A DNA stretch of 64,000 nucleotides from contig CBDCWT010000088.1 in the NCBI GenBank assembly GCA_965223305.1, positions 434,001-498,000 of the forward strand, read 5' to 3'. Both the position numbers and the translations under genes were made by a program. Positions within the stretch are counted from its first letter, which is position 1, and each line of letters begins with the position of its first letter. Below the pieces are notes generated by a model. It worked only from the letters and a program-made list of their open reading frames with translations. It had not been told where the DNA came from and did no database searches. The DNA is from CBDCWT01 sp965223305. Lineage in GTDB: Bacteria; Planctomycetota; Planctomycetia; Pirellulales; Pirellulaceae. Below are positions 8,125-18,300 of this stretch, one piece after another.

Positions 8125-9603
8125 GGAACCGTCCGCGTCAGGCCCGAAGTACTTTTCGATGATCCACCGGGGCTGCCAGCGATCCGGCTTCCGCTGCCGA
8201 CCCGTTAAATCGATCTCCATCGGCTCAGGATCGCTGCTGGTAAGAGGCTGTCGGTCGCCCGTCTTTCGTTGCCATTGCTCGAGCAGCTGTAGCATGGCCT
8301 TCACACGACCGGCGTGCCGCTCGTCGTCAGCCAGGTTCTCTAGCTCCGAGGGATCATGTTCGAGATCGAACAGCTGAGTGTGGTTGATCTGTGGATAGCG
8401 GATCAACTTCCAACGCTGATCGCGAACCGCACGCATTTTGTCTTCATAGGTCGTGAAGAGTGAGTCCCGCACGTGGGCAACTTCACCCGTCCAAATAGGT
8501 CGTAAGCTGTGGCCTTCTATTTCGGGAGGAGGAGCGATGTCCAGCAGGTCGCAGACAGTCGGGTAGAGGTCATACAAGTAGGTCAAGGCACGCGTTGACT
8601 TTCCTGCTGGAATTCCCGGCCCAGCCATGATCAGCGGACAACCCATACTGTGTTCATAGAGGTTCTGCTTGCCGAGCAGTCCATGGCTCCCGACGGCCAG
8701 ACCGTGATCTGCCGAGTAGATCACAATTGTGTTCTCGGCCATGCCCGTTTCGCTTAGCTTCGCTAACACTCTGCCGATTTGGGAGTCGAGATGAGTAATC
8801 ATGCCGTAGTATTCGGCCAGTTGATCGCCGACCACTTGTTTGGTCCGAGGCCACGGCGCGAGCGACTCGTCGCGGCCGACCATCCAGCCATTATGGAAGG
8901 GGTGCTGAGGCATGAAGTTGGCAGGCAAAGGAGGAGGGCGGTCGTAGTACATTTGCCGGTACTTGGCAGGCGGTTGTCGCGGATCGTGTGGAGCCGTGAA
9001 GGCGACGTAGGCGAAGAACGGCTGATCGCCCGGATGCCCTTCAAGAAACTCGATCACCGCGTCCGCAAAGAGCTCGCTGGAGAACTTTGTTCCCTTGCGT
9101 CGGTTAATCAGCTTGCTGCCGTCCGCGGCGACGTCCGACACAGGGACCTGAGTATGGTCGGACATACCGCCCATGAATGCCGTTGTCCCCTGCGCGAATC
9201 CCCGCAGGAATGACTCGGGCTGGTTATGCCATTTTCCGGTGCCAAACGTGGCATAGCCGTGTTGACGCAGCAGCTCCGGGAGTATCTTCACGCCCTCGAG
9301 ATTCATCGGCACCCGATAGAGCGTCCTGCCACTCATCAACATCGCCCGACTAGGTTGGCAAACTGCGCCGTGTATCGAACCCATGCAGTAATTTTGGCGA
9401 AAGTTGAAACCACGTGCGGCCAGCTGATCGATGTGGGGCGTCTGGATACTTTGATTGCCGTAAGCAGCAATTGAATCGGGACGCTGGTCGTCAGCGAACA
9501 AGAAAAGAACGTTTAGACGGCGAGCCGCCGTCGCCTCGCCAAGCGACAGCAGCAAGAACAGCGCGCCGAGTGTGATCAAGTGGCATGTCGATCGAACGGT
9601 CAT
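8122..9603 (-). CDS. Secreted sulfatase
   Basis: Formylglycine-dependent sulfatase of 493 residues hydrolysing sulfate esters, probably on a polysaccharide. A signal peptide (LITLGALFLLLSLGEATA) precedes NVLFLFADDQRPDS, where D38-D39 are metal ligands. The modification motif C-x-P-S-R is VCQPSRAMLMSGR with Cys82 as the residue to be oxidised. Further core signatures are GTGKWH, FFAYVAFTAPHDPR and IVIYSADHGLAVGSHGLLGK. The start at 9603 is chosen because it begins directly at the signal peptide and has GGAG upstream; longer frames extend into the divergent gene's leader. The TAG stop comes from repeat copy 2, so translation ends ...PDADGS. Divergent from another sulfatase. Confidence 0.92.
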   Translation of the reverse strand: MTVRSTCHLITLGALFLLLSLGEATAARRLNVLFLFADDQRPDSIAAYGNQSIQTPHIDQLAARGFNFRQNYCMGSIHGAVCQPSRAMLMSGRTLYRVPMNLEGVKILPELLRQHGYATFGTGKWHNQPESFLRGFAQGTTAFMGGMSDHTQVPVSDVAADGSKLINRRKGTKFSSELFADAVIEFLEGHPGDQPFFAYVAFTAPHDPRQPPAKYRQMYYDRPPPLPANFMPQHPFHNGWMVGRDESLAPWPRTKQVVGDQLAEYYGMITHLDSQIGRVLAKLSETGMAENTIVIYSADHGLAVGSHGLLGKQNLYEHSMGCPLIMAGPGIPAGKSTRALTYLYDLYPTVCDLLDIAPPPEIEGHSLRPIWTGEVAHVRDSLFTTYEDKMRAVRDQRWKLIRYPQINHTQLFDLEHDPSELENLADDERHAGRVKAMLQLLEQWQRKTGDRQPLTSSDPEPMEIDLTGRQRKPDRWQPRWIIEKYFGPDADGS

Positions 9604-9842
9604 CAGATGATCTCCGGAGTTAGTCCGCCGCTGATTGTAGCTGCCGCTTGATGCTAAGCAAAGCAAAGGTCTCGTGGCAGGTCGCCATCGGCACGGCGAA
9701 CCGTCGCGCCCAACGAGCAGTGGTCCGCGGCTTGCCGTGCGCTGTTTTGGAGCTACGATGGAAGCTCGGACGTCGCGATCGCGCACGATCGTCGCAGAGA
9801 AGGCGGTCGGCGGCAACGGTTAACTTCGAGGAGTCGTGCTCG

Positions 9843-11333
9843 ATGCTAAGAACCACACTGACTGTAATCCAGATGGCTACTACTCGACTGAGCGGTGTGG
9901 CGTGCCGACTGCTGCCGCTGGTCGTGTTGTTGAACGTCGCCACTGCAGCGGCCTCGGAGCCTCCGAACATCGTTTACATTCTCGCGGATGACCTTGGCTA
10001 TGCTGAGTTGGGGTGCTATGGACAGCAGCTGATTCGAACACCCAACATTGACCGCCTCGCTCGCGAAGGGATGAGGTTTACACAGCACTATTCGGGCAAC
10101 GCCGTGTGCGCTCCTTCCCGATGTTGTTTGTTGACCGGTAAGCACCCCGGACATGCCTACATACGAACCAACAAGAACCCTGAGCACCTACAGCACCTCA
10201 AGAGTCGCTTTGGCTGGGAGTTTCCTGGACAGAATCCGATTCCTCACGGCGAAACGACGATCGCCGAAGTCTTGCGTCCGCTCGGCTACGCTACCGGCGC
10301 CATGGGAAAGTGGGGACTGGGACACTTCGGTACAACCGGCGACCCGAACCGCCAGGGGTTCGACTTGTTCTACGGATTCAACTGCCAAGTACATGCCCAC
10401 AACCACTACCCGCGTTTTCTCTGGCGCAACAGCCAAAAAGAAACTCTGCCAGGGAACGATCGCACTTTGAATGGCGAGGTCTATTCGCAAGATAAGTTCG
10501 TCGAAGTGGCTAAGGAGTTCATCCGGGCCAACAGATACCGGCCTTTCTTCTTGTACTTGCCGTTTGCTATTCCCCACTTATCGATTCAAGTGCCAGAGAC
10601 CTCTCTGGCGGAGTATCGGGACAAGATCCCCGAGGAGAGCTACCAGCACAAAGGCTATCTGAAACATCCCTCTCCGCGTGCCGGCTACGCTGCCATGATC
10701 AGTCATATGGATCGAGGTGTCGGGGAGATCATTCAGCTGCTTGAGGAGTTGGACTTGGAAGAACGAACTCTGGTGATGTTCAGCTCGGACAACGGTCCGA
10801 CGTTCAATCGCCTGGGAGGATCCGACTCTGCCTTCTTCGGTTCAGCGGGTGGATTCCGGGGCTTGAAGGGAAGTCTCTACGAAGGTGGCGTTCGGGTGCC
10901 TCTAGTCGCTCGATGGCCGGGGCGGATTCGTCCGGGGCAGGTGAGCGAGCATGTATCTGCCTTCTGGGATACGCTTCCTACGATCGCTGAAGTTTGCGGT
11001 GCCGATATCCCAGAGGGGATCGACGGCATCAGTTTTGCGCCCACCTTGCTAGAGCGCCCCCAAGAACAAGAAGTACACGACTATCTGTATTGGGAATTCC
11101 CGTCCTACGGAGGCCAGCAAGCGGTCCGCATGGGGAATTGGAAGGGAGTTCGCCAAAATATGCTCCGCAAGAACGAGGACCCGTTGAAGATCGAGCTCTA
11201 CAATCTGGCGGAGGATCGTGCCGAGAGCAGGGACCTGGCCACAGTGCAACCCGAGATTACACAGCAAATCCGCACGATCATGCAGCAGGCGCGCTCGCCT
11301 AGCGAGCTGTTTCCCTTTCCTCCAATCGACTAG
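9843..11333 (+). CDS. Secreted arylsulfatase-type sulfatase
   Basis: Sulfatase of 496 residues, family S1. The N-terminus has a hydrophobic export signal (VACRLLPLVVLLNVATAAAS). PPNIVYILADDLGYAELGCYG gives metal ligands D49-D50, and VCAPSRCCLLTGKHPGHAY holds the C-x-P-S-R formylglycine site at Cys89. GAMGKWGLGH and LVMFSSDNGPTFN are further conserved core motifs. ATG 9843 is preferred because GAGGAG lies nine bases upstream and the signal peptide follows; an earlier frame-open region has no such features. The stop TAG is made by the first bases of repeat copy 3. The two sulfatases are divergent with a 239-bp shared promoter region and differ in substrate-facing loops, so they may desulfate different positions of one glycan (inference). 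Confidence 0.92.
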   Translation: MLRTTLTVIQMATTRLSGVACRLLPLVVLLNVATAAASEPPNIVYILADDLGYAELGCYGQQLIRTPNIDRLAREGMRFTQHYSGNAVCAPSRCCLLTGKHPGHAYIRTNKNPEHLQHLKSRFGWEFPGQNPIPHGETTIAEVLRPLGYATGAMGKWGLGHFGTTGDPNRQGFDLFYGFNCQVHAHNHYPRFLWRNSQKETLPGNDRTLNGEVYSQDKFVEVAKEFIRANRYRPFFLYLPFAIPHLSIQVPETSLAEYRDKIPEESYQHKGYLKHPSPRAGYAAMISHMDRGVGEIIQLLEELDLEERTLVMFSSDNGPTFNRLGGSDSAFFGSAGGFRGLKGSLYEGGVRVPLVARWPGRIRPGQVSEHVSAFWDTLPTIAEVCGADIPEGIDGISFAPTLLERPQEQEVHDYLYWEFPSYGGQQAVRMGNWKGVRQNMLRKNEDPLKIELYNLAEDRAESRDLATVQPEITQQIRTIMQQARSPSELFPFPPID

Positions 11334-11510
11334 CCCGGATAATTCATGAAGATCGTGGCGAGAGGTTGTAAGTACGTTCGTGGCAAGGAAGGCGAGCAAT
11401 TCTTCCGCAGGCGTATTGAAGCAATACGTCGAGGGAGAATTGTGAAGCATGACGAAGCCACGGATGGACTTACGACCTCGCAGCAGATCGCTTATGAATA
11501 ATTCGGGCTA
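11331..11510 (-). repeat. 180-bp palindromic mobile repeat, copy 3 (inverted)
   Basis: Inverted relative to copies 1, 2, 4 and 6. It starts with the TAG that ends the plus-strand sulfatase. Flanks are CTAG on the left and CTAA on the right. Together with copy 2 it brackets the sulfatase pair as a 3.57-kb inverted-repeat structure. The internal ATG of the 51-codon frame is changed to ATA in this copy. Confidence 0.87.
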
Positions 11511-11557
11511 ACGCTGCAGTTCCGGCAACCCTTTTGTTTTGCAGCGCCCCCAGTTGA

Positions 11558-13189
11558 TCACAAGCCTTCTGTGTCTTGCGCTTCATGCACGACGAACCAA
11601 CCGCTGCGGAAAACGACTGGCTGTGTGAACGGAAAACGGCGTCGTAGTCTCTTGGGCACTGCCCGGGGTAGCCCGATCTCGGGATCAATATGCGCCAACT
11701 CTTCGTGATCCAGACCGAGGCAGCTCAAGTCGGAGACAATGAAGCGGTGCGGCGAGTCCGAGATCGCCTCGCGAATCAGCGGAATGCGACTGGGGAAGAA
11801 TGCGCGTTGAACGTCGGTCAGCGCGTAGCGTGTAGGCGGCCGCAAATCGAGATCGGTGTAGAGCGGGATCAGCGGAGAGTTGTATATCAGGAGATCTCTG
11901 CCGCTCACTCCGCGGCTCCTCAAGAAACGCACCAACTCGGGATAGTACGTCCAATATGGACTCGGGCGCGCCTGGAAAGTTGCACGGCTTTCCAGCGTAG
12001 GTCCTTGGGTCACACAAGCGGCCCAGGCACTGAGCCGCTGAGGTCTCGTACAGGGCGAGAGAACCAGCGCCACGACGAACGCTGCCGCAGCGACGGTGCG
12101 TGTCGCGGGTAGCGAGTGGTTCGGCCAGCGGATGGTTGCGACAACGGCGAGGGCCAAGATCACACCAGGAACATGGCAGTAAGCGAACGGATGTTGCAGG
12201 AAGATAGCCTGAAAGGACCACCCCAAGTAGAGTGCGCAGAGTAGTGTCGTTCGGCAGTCCACCGCTCTGCTTGAAGTGGTTGGCCATCGCATTGCCGTCC
12301 ACAGACTTACTACCGCGAACGGCAGGGCGGCGAAATGAGCCCACGACCAAGGCAGAAAGCTCTTGAGGATTCCTGCATGACGATCGAGCCAGTTCGGGTC
12401 AACGCGGGAGGCTAGGTACTCGGGATTCCACTCGAGTTGTGTTTCCCAGAAAAAGGGCCAAGCCCCGGTAGCGATCAGCCAGCTGCTTCCCAGAAGACCC
12501 ACCAACAACCCGCCCGCGACAACTCCTCCGATTCCCAACCAGGCGCGTTTGGAAAAGCGCGATGCGATCGCTGTCACGGTCAGCACGAAAAGGGCTGGGA
12601 TCGCGACATGTGGCTTGATCCAAAAGGCGACTGCCCACAGAGCGCCCTCGGCCAGCGCTGCAACCACCAGACGGCGAGTGCCTAACATTCCGCCGTTCGA
12701 ACCGACACTCCGTTCGCGCAGCCACAGTGCACCGAGGACTGGCAGCAGCATCCAAGTGTCTCGTTGGCAGTGCGACCAAGTAGAGAGTGACAGGTAGAAC
12801 CAGCAGATCGCCAATGCCAGCCAGGAGCTCGTCAACGAGGATCGACCGTGGCGAACGGCGAGCATCGTCACAACTCCACCGACAACCAGCAGGTCGAAGG
12901 CGCGCAGTGCAACGGAGGACCAGCCGCCGATAGCACGTACAAGCATGTGAATCCAAACGGCGCCCGGGAAGTTTGGCTCCAGGATGTCTCGGTATAGGAC
13001 TCCTTCTTCGTACAGGCAGCGCAGCTGCAGGTCGTAGTGGACTGCGTCGCTGTTGAGTCGCATGCACAGAACAAGCGGGAGATTCGTAATTAGCAGCAGT
13101 CCCAGCGCCACCCATACGAGGCGATGCGGCGATCTCGCGACGATTTCAGTAAGGTTAGTACCAGCATTCATGGCGGACCCGGCGATCAA
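11558..13189 (-). CDS. Polytopic membrane protein, GT39-like
   Basis: Integral membrane protein of 543 residues with about ten hydrophobic segments. After the first segment (LVWVALGLLLITNLPLVLCM) comes LNSDAVHYDLQLRCLYEEG, an acidic loop in the position of the catalytic Asp of PMT/ArnT-type glycosyltransferases, then RDILEPNFPGAVWIH, also similar to that group. The last 120 residues are soluble and hydrophilic (LLIYNSPLIPLYTDLDLRPP), probably periplasmic. The likely function is transfer of a polyprenyl-linked sugar outside the cytoplasmic membrane, but the family match is by pattern only. A start at 13171 (MNAG) is equally possible. Stands alone, with repeats on both sides. Confidence 0.6.
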   Translation of the reverse strand: MIAGSAMNAGTNLTEIVARSPHRLVWVALGLLLITNLPLVLCMRLNSDAVHYDLQLRCLYEEGVLYRDILEPNFPGAVWIHMLVRAIGGWSSVALRAFDLLVVGGVVTMLAVRHGRSSLTSSWLALAICWFYLSLSTWSHCQRDTWMLLPVLGALWLRERSVGSNGGMLGTRRLVVAALAEGALWAVAFWIKPHVAIPALFVLTVTAIASRFSKRAWLGIGGVVAGGLLVGLLGSSWLIATGAWPFFWETQLEWNPEYLASRVDPNWLDRHAGILKSFLPWSWAHFAALPFAVVSLWTAMRWPTTSSRAVDCRTTLLCALYLGWSFQAIFLQHPFAYCHVPGVILALAVVATIRWPNHSLPATRTVAAAAFVVALVLSPCTRPQRLSAWAACVTQGPTLESRATFQARPSPYWTYYPELVRFLRSRGVSGRDLLIYNSPLIPLYTDLDLRPPTRYALTDVQRAFFPSRIPLIREAISDSPHRFIVSDLSCLGLDHEELAHIDPEIGLPRAVPKRLRRRFPFTQPVVFRSGWFVVHEAQDTEGL

Positions 13190-13206
13190 AAACAGCTAGA
13201 AAACTC

Positions 13207-13221
13207 TAGCCCGAATTATTC
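13207..13221 (+). repeat. Solo end of the 180-bp repeat
   Basis: TAGCCCGAATTATTC matches the left end of the mobile repeat exactly and then diverges (GGCACAC). It is preceded by CTC, so the YTAR context is kept. It may be a deletion remnant or a chance site; only 15 bp support it. Confidence 0.5.
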
Positions 13222-13264
13222 GGCACACACCCTGCGGTAAAGGCGCTCGCGCTGCCATCCGATC

Positions 13265-13328
13265 GTAGCCGAACTCGCCAGAGTTTGGCGGACCGCCAAT
13301 TCATCTAAATTCTGGTGAATTCGGCTAC
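13265..13328. repeat. Family A palindromic repeat pair
   Basis: GTAGCCGAACTCGCCAGAGT (forward) and TTCTGGTGAATTCGGCTAC (inverted) form a head-to-head pair separated by about 20 bp. The rest of the 13190-13468 gap holds no recognisable gene. Confidence 0.8.
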
Positions 13329-13468
13329 AAGATATCGGCTCACGGAACCTCTTGCGTGCCCGCTTTGACCCATTGAATAAGGTAAGTTTCAGCGACGGCG
13401 TTGTGCTCCGACGTCGCCTATATGCCGCCTAACCGGCACATCCCTACTCGAAACGTCGATTCATTGCC

Positions 13469-14194
13469 ATGGACGCCCGCCATCTCGACGAACTGATTCA
13501 GCTGGAAGACTCTTACTGGTGGCACGTCGCGAAGAGACGTTTGGTTTGCGACCTGCTGGCCAGGCATTTTCCACCGCCGGGTGTGTTAGTTGAGGGCGGG
13601 ATTGGATCGGGGCGCAACCTGGTCGCATTTCGCCAACTCGGGTACGAGGTGCACGGTTTCGACATCTTGCCCAGCTCCGTCGAACACGCCCGCACCAGAG
13701 GCCTCCGCAACGTAGTCGAACACGATCTCTCCGAGCCTTGGCCGCTGGCCAGCGAATCCGTCAGAGTGGCGATATTGCTGGACGTGCTCGAGCACCTGGC
13801 CGATCCCGTGCAAGTCCTGACCCACATCGCCCGCGTGCTCGAACCGAATGGCGGGATGATCGTGACCGTGCCAGCCTATCCTTGGCTGTTTAGCGAATGG
13901 GATGAGAGCCTAGGACATTTTCGACGTTATACCGCCGGTTCGCTTCGTCGCGATGCCGGCGCCGCGCAACTTCGCGTGGAGTGGCTCAGCTACTGGAACT
14001 CCTTCAGTTTGCCGGCAGCGATCGCCGTTCGCGGCTGCCAGCGGCGGGCATCTACCGGCGCGGCGCCGACTTTTCCGCGGGTGCCGCGTCTGGTCAATCG
14101 GGCATTGGTGTCGCTGGCCGACTGTGAGCGAAGATGGTTGGGCAAACGGCGAGCTCCTTTGGGCTTGTCGCTTGTGGGGGTATTGCGCAAGTGA
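13469..14194 (+). CDS. Class I SAM-dependent methyltransferase
   Basis: Methyltransferase of 241 residues of the Methyltransf_11/23 type. LVEGGIGSGRNLVAFRQLG is motif I, VHGFDILPSSVEHARTRG supplies the acidic residue of motif II, and VAILLDVLEHLADPVQVL is motif IV. GGMIVTVPAYPWLFSEWDE and GHFRRYTAGSLR near residues 130-155 are characteristic of the sub-group that accompanies polyprenol-phosphate glycosyltransferases. The stop overlaps the GTG start of the next gene by four bases (GTGA), indicating translational coupling. It probably methylates a glycan precursor or lipid carrier; substrate unknown. Confidence 0.83.
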   Translation: MDARHLDELIQLEDSYWWHVAKRRLVCDLLARHFPPPGVLVEGGIGSGRNLVAFRQLGYEVHGFDILPSSVEHARTRGLRNVVEHDLSEPWPLASESVRVAILLDVLEHLADPVQVLTHIARVLEPNGGMIVTVPAYPWLFSEWDESLGHFRRYTAGSLRRDAGAAQLRVEWLSYWNSFSLPAAIAVRGCQRRASTGAAPTFPRVPRLVNRALVSLADCERRWLGKRRAPLGLSLVGVLRK

Positions 14195-15255
14195 ATCCCG
14201 CCCGACCTGCCTTGGGGGAGTCGACGATTTCGGTCGTGCTACCCGTCTACAATGAAGCTGCCGTACTCCGTCAGTTGTTTGAAGTCGTGACCAACACGCT
14301 CCAATCGTTGGGCTGTGGCGCCGAACTTGTGTTTGTCAACGATGGCTCCACGGACGGCAGTGATCTGATCATTGATGAGTTGGCGGCAGCTCATTCTTCG
14401 GTCCGCGGCGTCCATTTATCGCGGAACTTCGGACACCAGGCGGCCGTCCACGCCGGTCTGAGTTATGCAACGGGGGACGCGGTAATCGTCATGGACTCGG
14501 ACATGCAGGACAATCCCGCGTCCCTTGCTGATTTGATCGAGCGTTGGCAAGCAGGATACGACGTGGTCTACGCGATTCGAACACAGCGCAAGGAAGGTAT
14601 TTGGAAACGATCGATGTTCTTTGCCTTTTACAGGCTGCTCAACCTGGTATCCAACACTTCGATTCCCAACGACGCGGGTAACTTTGGTCTGATCGATCGG
14701 CGGGTGGTGGCGACCATACAGGCGCTCGTTGAAACGGATCGGTATTTTCCCGGCCTGCGAAGTTGGGTTGGGTATCGCCAAATCGGCATCCCTATCGAGC
14801 GTCTCCGCCGGCACGACGAACACGCACGGGTCTCGCTGTTGGGCCTGCTGCGGCTGGCGAAAACAGCCTTGTTTTCGTTCTCCTCGGCGCCGTTGCTGCT
14901 GTTTTACGTAATTGGCGGAATCTCGATGACGGTTTTCGCCGGCTTTTCAGCCTTTACGCTCTACCACAAGTTTGTCACTGGGCTGGCCATCCCCGGTTGG
15001 ACTTCGACGATCGTGATCGCGTCCTTGTTTGGTGCCCTCAACGCATTGGGAATTGCCGTACTGGGCGAGTACGTGGTGCGGATCTACGATCAAGTACGCG
15101 CTCGGCCTCAGTTCGTAGTCGCAAGGGACACACGCGTCGCCGACTGCGATCAGGAGGAGTGTGTGCACGAGTCGGTGCTGGCATTGTCCGCAGCCGTCCG
15201 ACCCGCAGCCAGCGGTGCGGGTTCACCACAGCCAGAGATGGCGACGGAGAGCTAG
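14191..15255 (+). CDS. Polyprenol-phosphate glycosyltransferase (GT2, ArnC/DPM1-like)
   Basis: GT2 enzyme of 354 residues that should transfer a sugar from a nucleotide donor to polyprenyl phosphate at the cytoplasmic face. ISVVLPVYNEAAVLRQLF opens the catalytic domain, LVFVNDGSTDGS holds the first Asp, and VIVMDSDMQDNPASL the DxD-type metal site; NFGHQAAVHAGL is also conserved in this group. Two C-terminal membrane helices (LLLFYVIGGISMTVFAGFSA; STIVIASLFGALNALGIAVL) anchor it, as in ArnC/GtrB/YfdH-type enzymes. GTG 14191 is chosen as start because it overlaps the preceding stop by 4 bp and has GGGGG ten bases upstream. A low-complexity tail follows the last helix. Possibly feeds the GT39-like enzymes nearby. 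Confidence 0.87.
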   Translation: MNPARPALGESTISVVLPVYNEAAVLRQLFEVVTNTLQSLGCGAELVFVNDGSTDGSDLIIDELAAAHSSVRGVHLSRNFGHQAAVHAGLSYATGDAVIVMDSDMQDNPASLADLIERWQAGYDVVYAIRTQRKEGIWKRSMFFAFYRLLNLVSNTSIPNDAGNFGLIDRRVVATIQALVETDRYFPGLRSWVGYRQIGIPIERLRRHDEHARVSLLGLLRLAKTALFSFSSAPLLLFYVIGGISMTVFAGFSAFTLYHKFVTGLAIPGWTSTIVIASLFGALNALGIAVLGEYVVRIYDQVRARPQFVVARDTRVADCDQEECVHESVLALSAAVRPAASGAGSPQPEMATES

Positions 15256-15326
15256 GGGCGGACGCAAGTTGGCAACTTACTGTTGTTGCCGGACGACTTT
15301 TCTAAACAGTCGCGTTCGCCAGCCCT

Positions 15327-18300
15327 CTATGGCTGGATGCAACCTGTACACGTCACGGCTCCTTGCATTTTGGGCGGCACAGGCGCCACGCGATGCAATT
15401 TCGTTGCCAAGAGCCCGTCAAGTTGGTCCTGCGGCGGCAGCTGAAGAGACACTTCGGCGTCGACAACTTTGACCGGAAAGACCTTGATGGAGAAGTCTCT
15501 GTCGGCAAGACACTCGCCGGTCTTAAGTGAGAATGGTTTCTTGTGCAGTGGGCAAGCAACCTTCGGTTCGTTGCCCGCGCTACCGATGATACCGCGGGAA
15601 AGTACGAACGCGTTCTTGTGCGGGCACATGTTTTGGCACGCGTACCATTCGCCACGGCTGCTGAAATTGAACACAGCGATTTGCACGTCGCCGTATTTGA
15701 TTGTCGCTCCACCGTTGTTCGGGAAGTCAGAGACTGCGCCCACTCGGACCCATCTGTTGCTGAGGTCTCTGGCAGAGGTTCTGCCTTTGCCGTTGGGTCT
15801 CTCCTTTCCATTAGCGGACGGGATCGTGACCTGATGTGGCAGCCCTACGTCGTTCGGCCAATCGGCAGGACGTTTCTGCCCGCGTTCGTCCACGAATTCA
15901 ATTTCTAACTCGGTTTCGTCCGTGTTGACGAACTGGCGGAACAGCCTGCGTTTTTCCGGATCTTTGATGACTTCCGTCCATTCGCATTGGTAGCTGTCGA
16001 CCAAGTCTTGCATCCTGCGCTCCAGTTCCTCGCAGATACCGAGCTTGTCGTTGATCACGACATCTCTCAAATGTGCGATACCGCCTTCGAGTTTTTCTAT
16101 CCACGTGGCAGTGCGGGTGAGTTTATCGGCGGTGAAGATGTAGTACATGAAGACGCGATCGATGTAGCGGATCGCCGTTGTTTCGTCGATATCGGCCACG
16201 AGTAAATCACCATGCCGGGGTTTCGCCCCACCGTTGCCACAGACGTACAAGCTATAACCGTTCTCTGTGGCGACTAAACCGAAGTCCTTGCATTGCGCTT
16301 CCGCGCACTCGCGGACGCAACCGCTGACCGCAAATTTCACTTTGTGCGGTGCTCGGATGCCGCGATAACGTCTTTCGATCCGGATCGCGAAATCGACGCT
16401 GTTTTGCACGCCATACCGACACCAGGTCGAACCGACGCAGCTTTTCACTGTGCGCACTGCCTTGCCGTAGGCGTGGCCGCTTTCAAAACCGGCGGTGACC
16501 AACTCTTCCCAAATGTCAGGCAGTTGGTGGAGCTGAGCGCCGAACAAGTCCACTCGTTGCCCGCCTGTAATCTTGGTGTACAAGCCGTACTTCTTCGCCA
16601 CTTGGCCGAGCACAATTAGCTTATCGGGTGAGATCTCTCCGCCGGGAACGCGCGGGACAACGCTATACAAACCACCCCGCTGCATGTTGGCCAGAAAACG
16701 GTCGTTGGTGTCCTGTAGCGTGTGATGCTCCGGCTCGATGATCGTTGCGTTCCACAGTGACGCGAGGATCGATGTGACCGCTGGTTTGCAGATTTCACAG
16801 CCGTTGCCTGTGCCGTGCGAGGCCATCAGTTCGTCGAAAGTTGTGATGCCCTTGATCTTGACGATGTCGAACAGCTCTTGGCGCGAGTAGGCAAAGTGCT
16901 CACATATATGGTTGTTTACTTCGACTCCTGCCTTGAGCATCTCCGCTTTAAAGACGTCAGTCATCAACGGTATACAGCCACCGCAGCCGGTGCCAGCCGT
17001 TGTGCATGCTTTCACGTCGTCCAGCGAAGTCAACCCTTGCTCTCGAATTGCCGCGCAGATTGCGCCTTTGCTGACATTGTTGCACGAACAGACGTGGGCG
17101 CCGTCGCTCATCGCGTCCGCGCCTCCCAACGCCATCACAGTTCCACCGGATCCCCCCAGCAGGTCGCCAGGAGCGCACGGCAGTTCATCTTCACTTTTGG
17201 CCAGGACGGACAGCGCTCCGTAATCCGATGCATCGCCGATCAACACACCGCCCAAGAGCCGCCTACCCGCGCGGTCGAACAGCAGCTTCTTGTAGACACC
17301 GCCGAGAGGGTCTTCGAAGATCAGCGGTGCTGCGCGTTCCGGTCCGGTGTCGAAATCACCGAAGCTGGCAACGTCGACGCCTAGCAGCTTCAGTTTTGTC
17401 GAGAGATCGGTACCGGTGAATCGCTCATCGCCACCAGTCAGGTTTCGCGCAACGATTGTGGCCATTTCGTAGCCGGGTGCGACCAGGCCGTAGACTTGGC
17501 CGCCGTGCAACGCAACTTCGCCGACCGCGTAGATCTCCGAGTCCGATGTCTGCAGGCGATCGTTTACGACGACCCCACCGCGTTCGCCGACGTCGATGCC
17601 GCATTCGCGGGCAAGTTCATCGCGCGGACGAATCCCGGCCGACACGATAATCATATCGACTTTCAACGATTCGCCGTCCGCAAAGACGATACCTTCGACG
17701 CTGGCGCCACCGGTAACTTCCTGCGTTGCTTTGTTCAAGTGCACGTTGACGCCGAGCTGCTCTATTTTGCCGACCAGGATCCTCGATCCCACGTCGTCAA
17801 TTTGCCGCGGCATCAGACGAGGGGCAAACTCAATCACATGCGTTTCCAGGCCCAGATCATACGCTGCCTTGGCTGCCTCTAATCCGAGTAGACCGCCACC
17901 GATCACCGCGCACGTTTTCGCTTGCTTGCCGTACGCAATGATCTTTTCCAAGTCCTCAATCGTGCGGTAGACAAACACACCACGTTTTCGAATGCCGTCC
18001 ACCGGCGGTACGAACGGATACGAACCCGTCGCAAGCACGACGGTGCCATAGCGGATTTCCACGCCTTGGTCCGAAGTGACGACGCGACTCTTGCGGTCGA
18101 TCTTGTTCGCCCGGTCGCCGATATGCAATTCCACTCCGTTGTCCTTGTACCAATCAAGCCGGGCGATCATCAACCGTTCGGCGTCATGGTGGGCGAAAAA
18201 CGATGTCAGCCCCACCCGGTCGTATGCAGCGCGCGGTTCTTCGCAGAAAGTAACGATGTGATACCGTTTGTGTTCATCGAATTCGATCAACTTCTCGACA

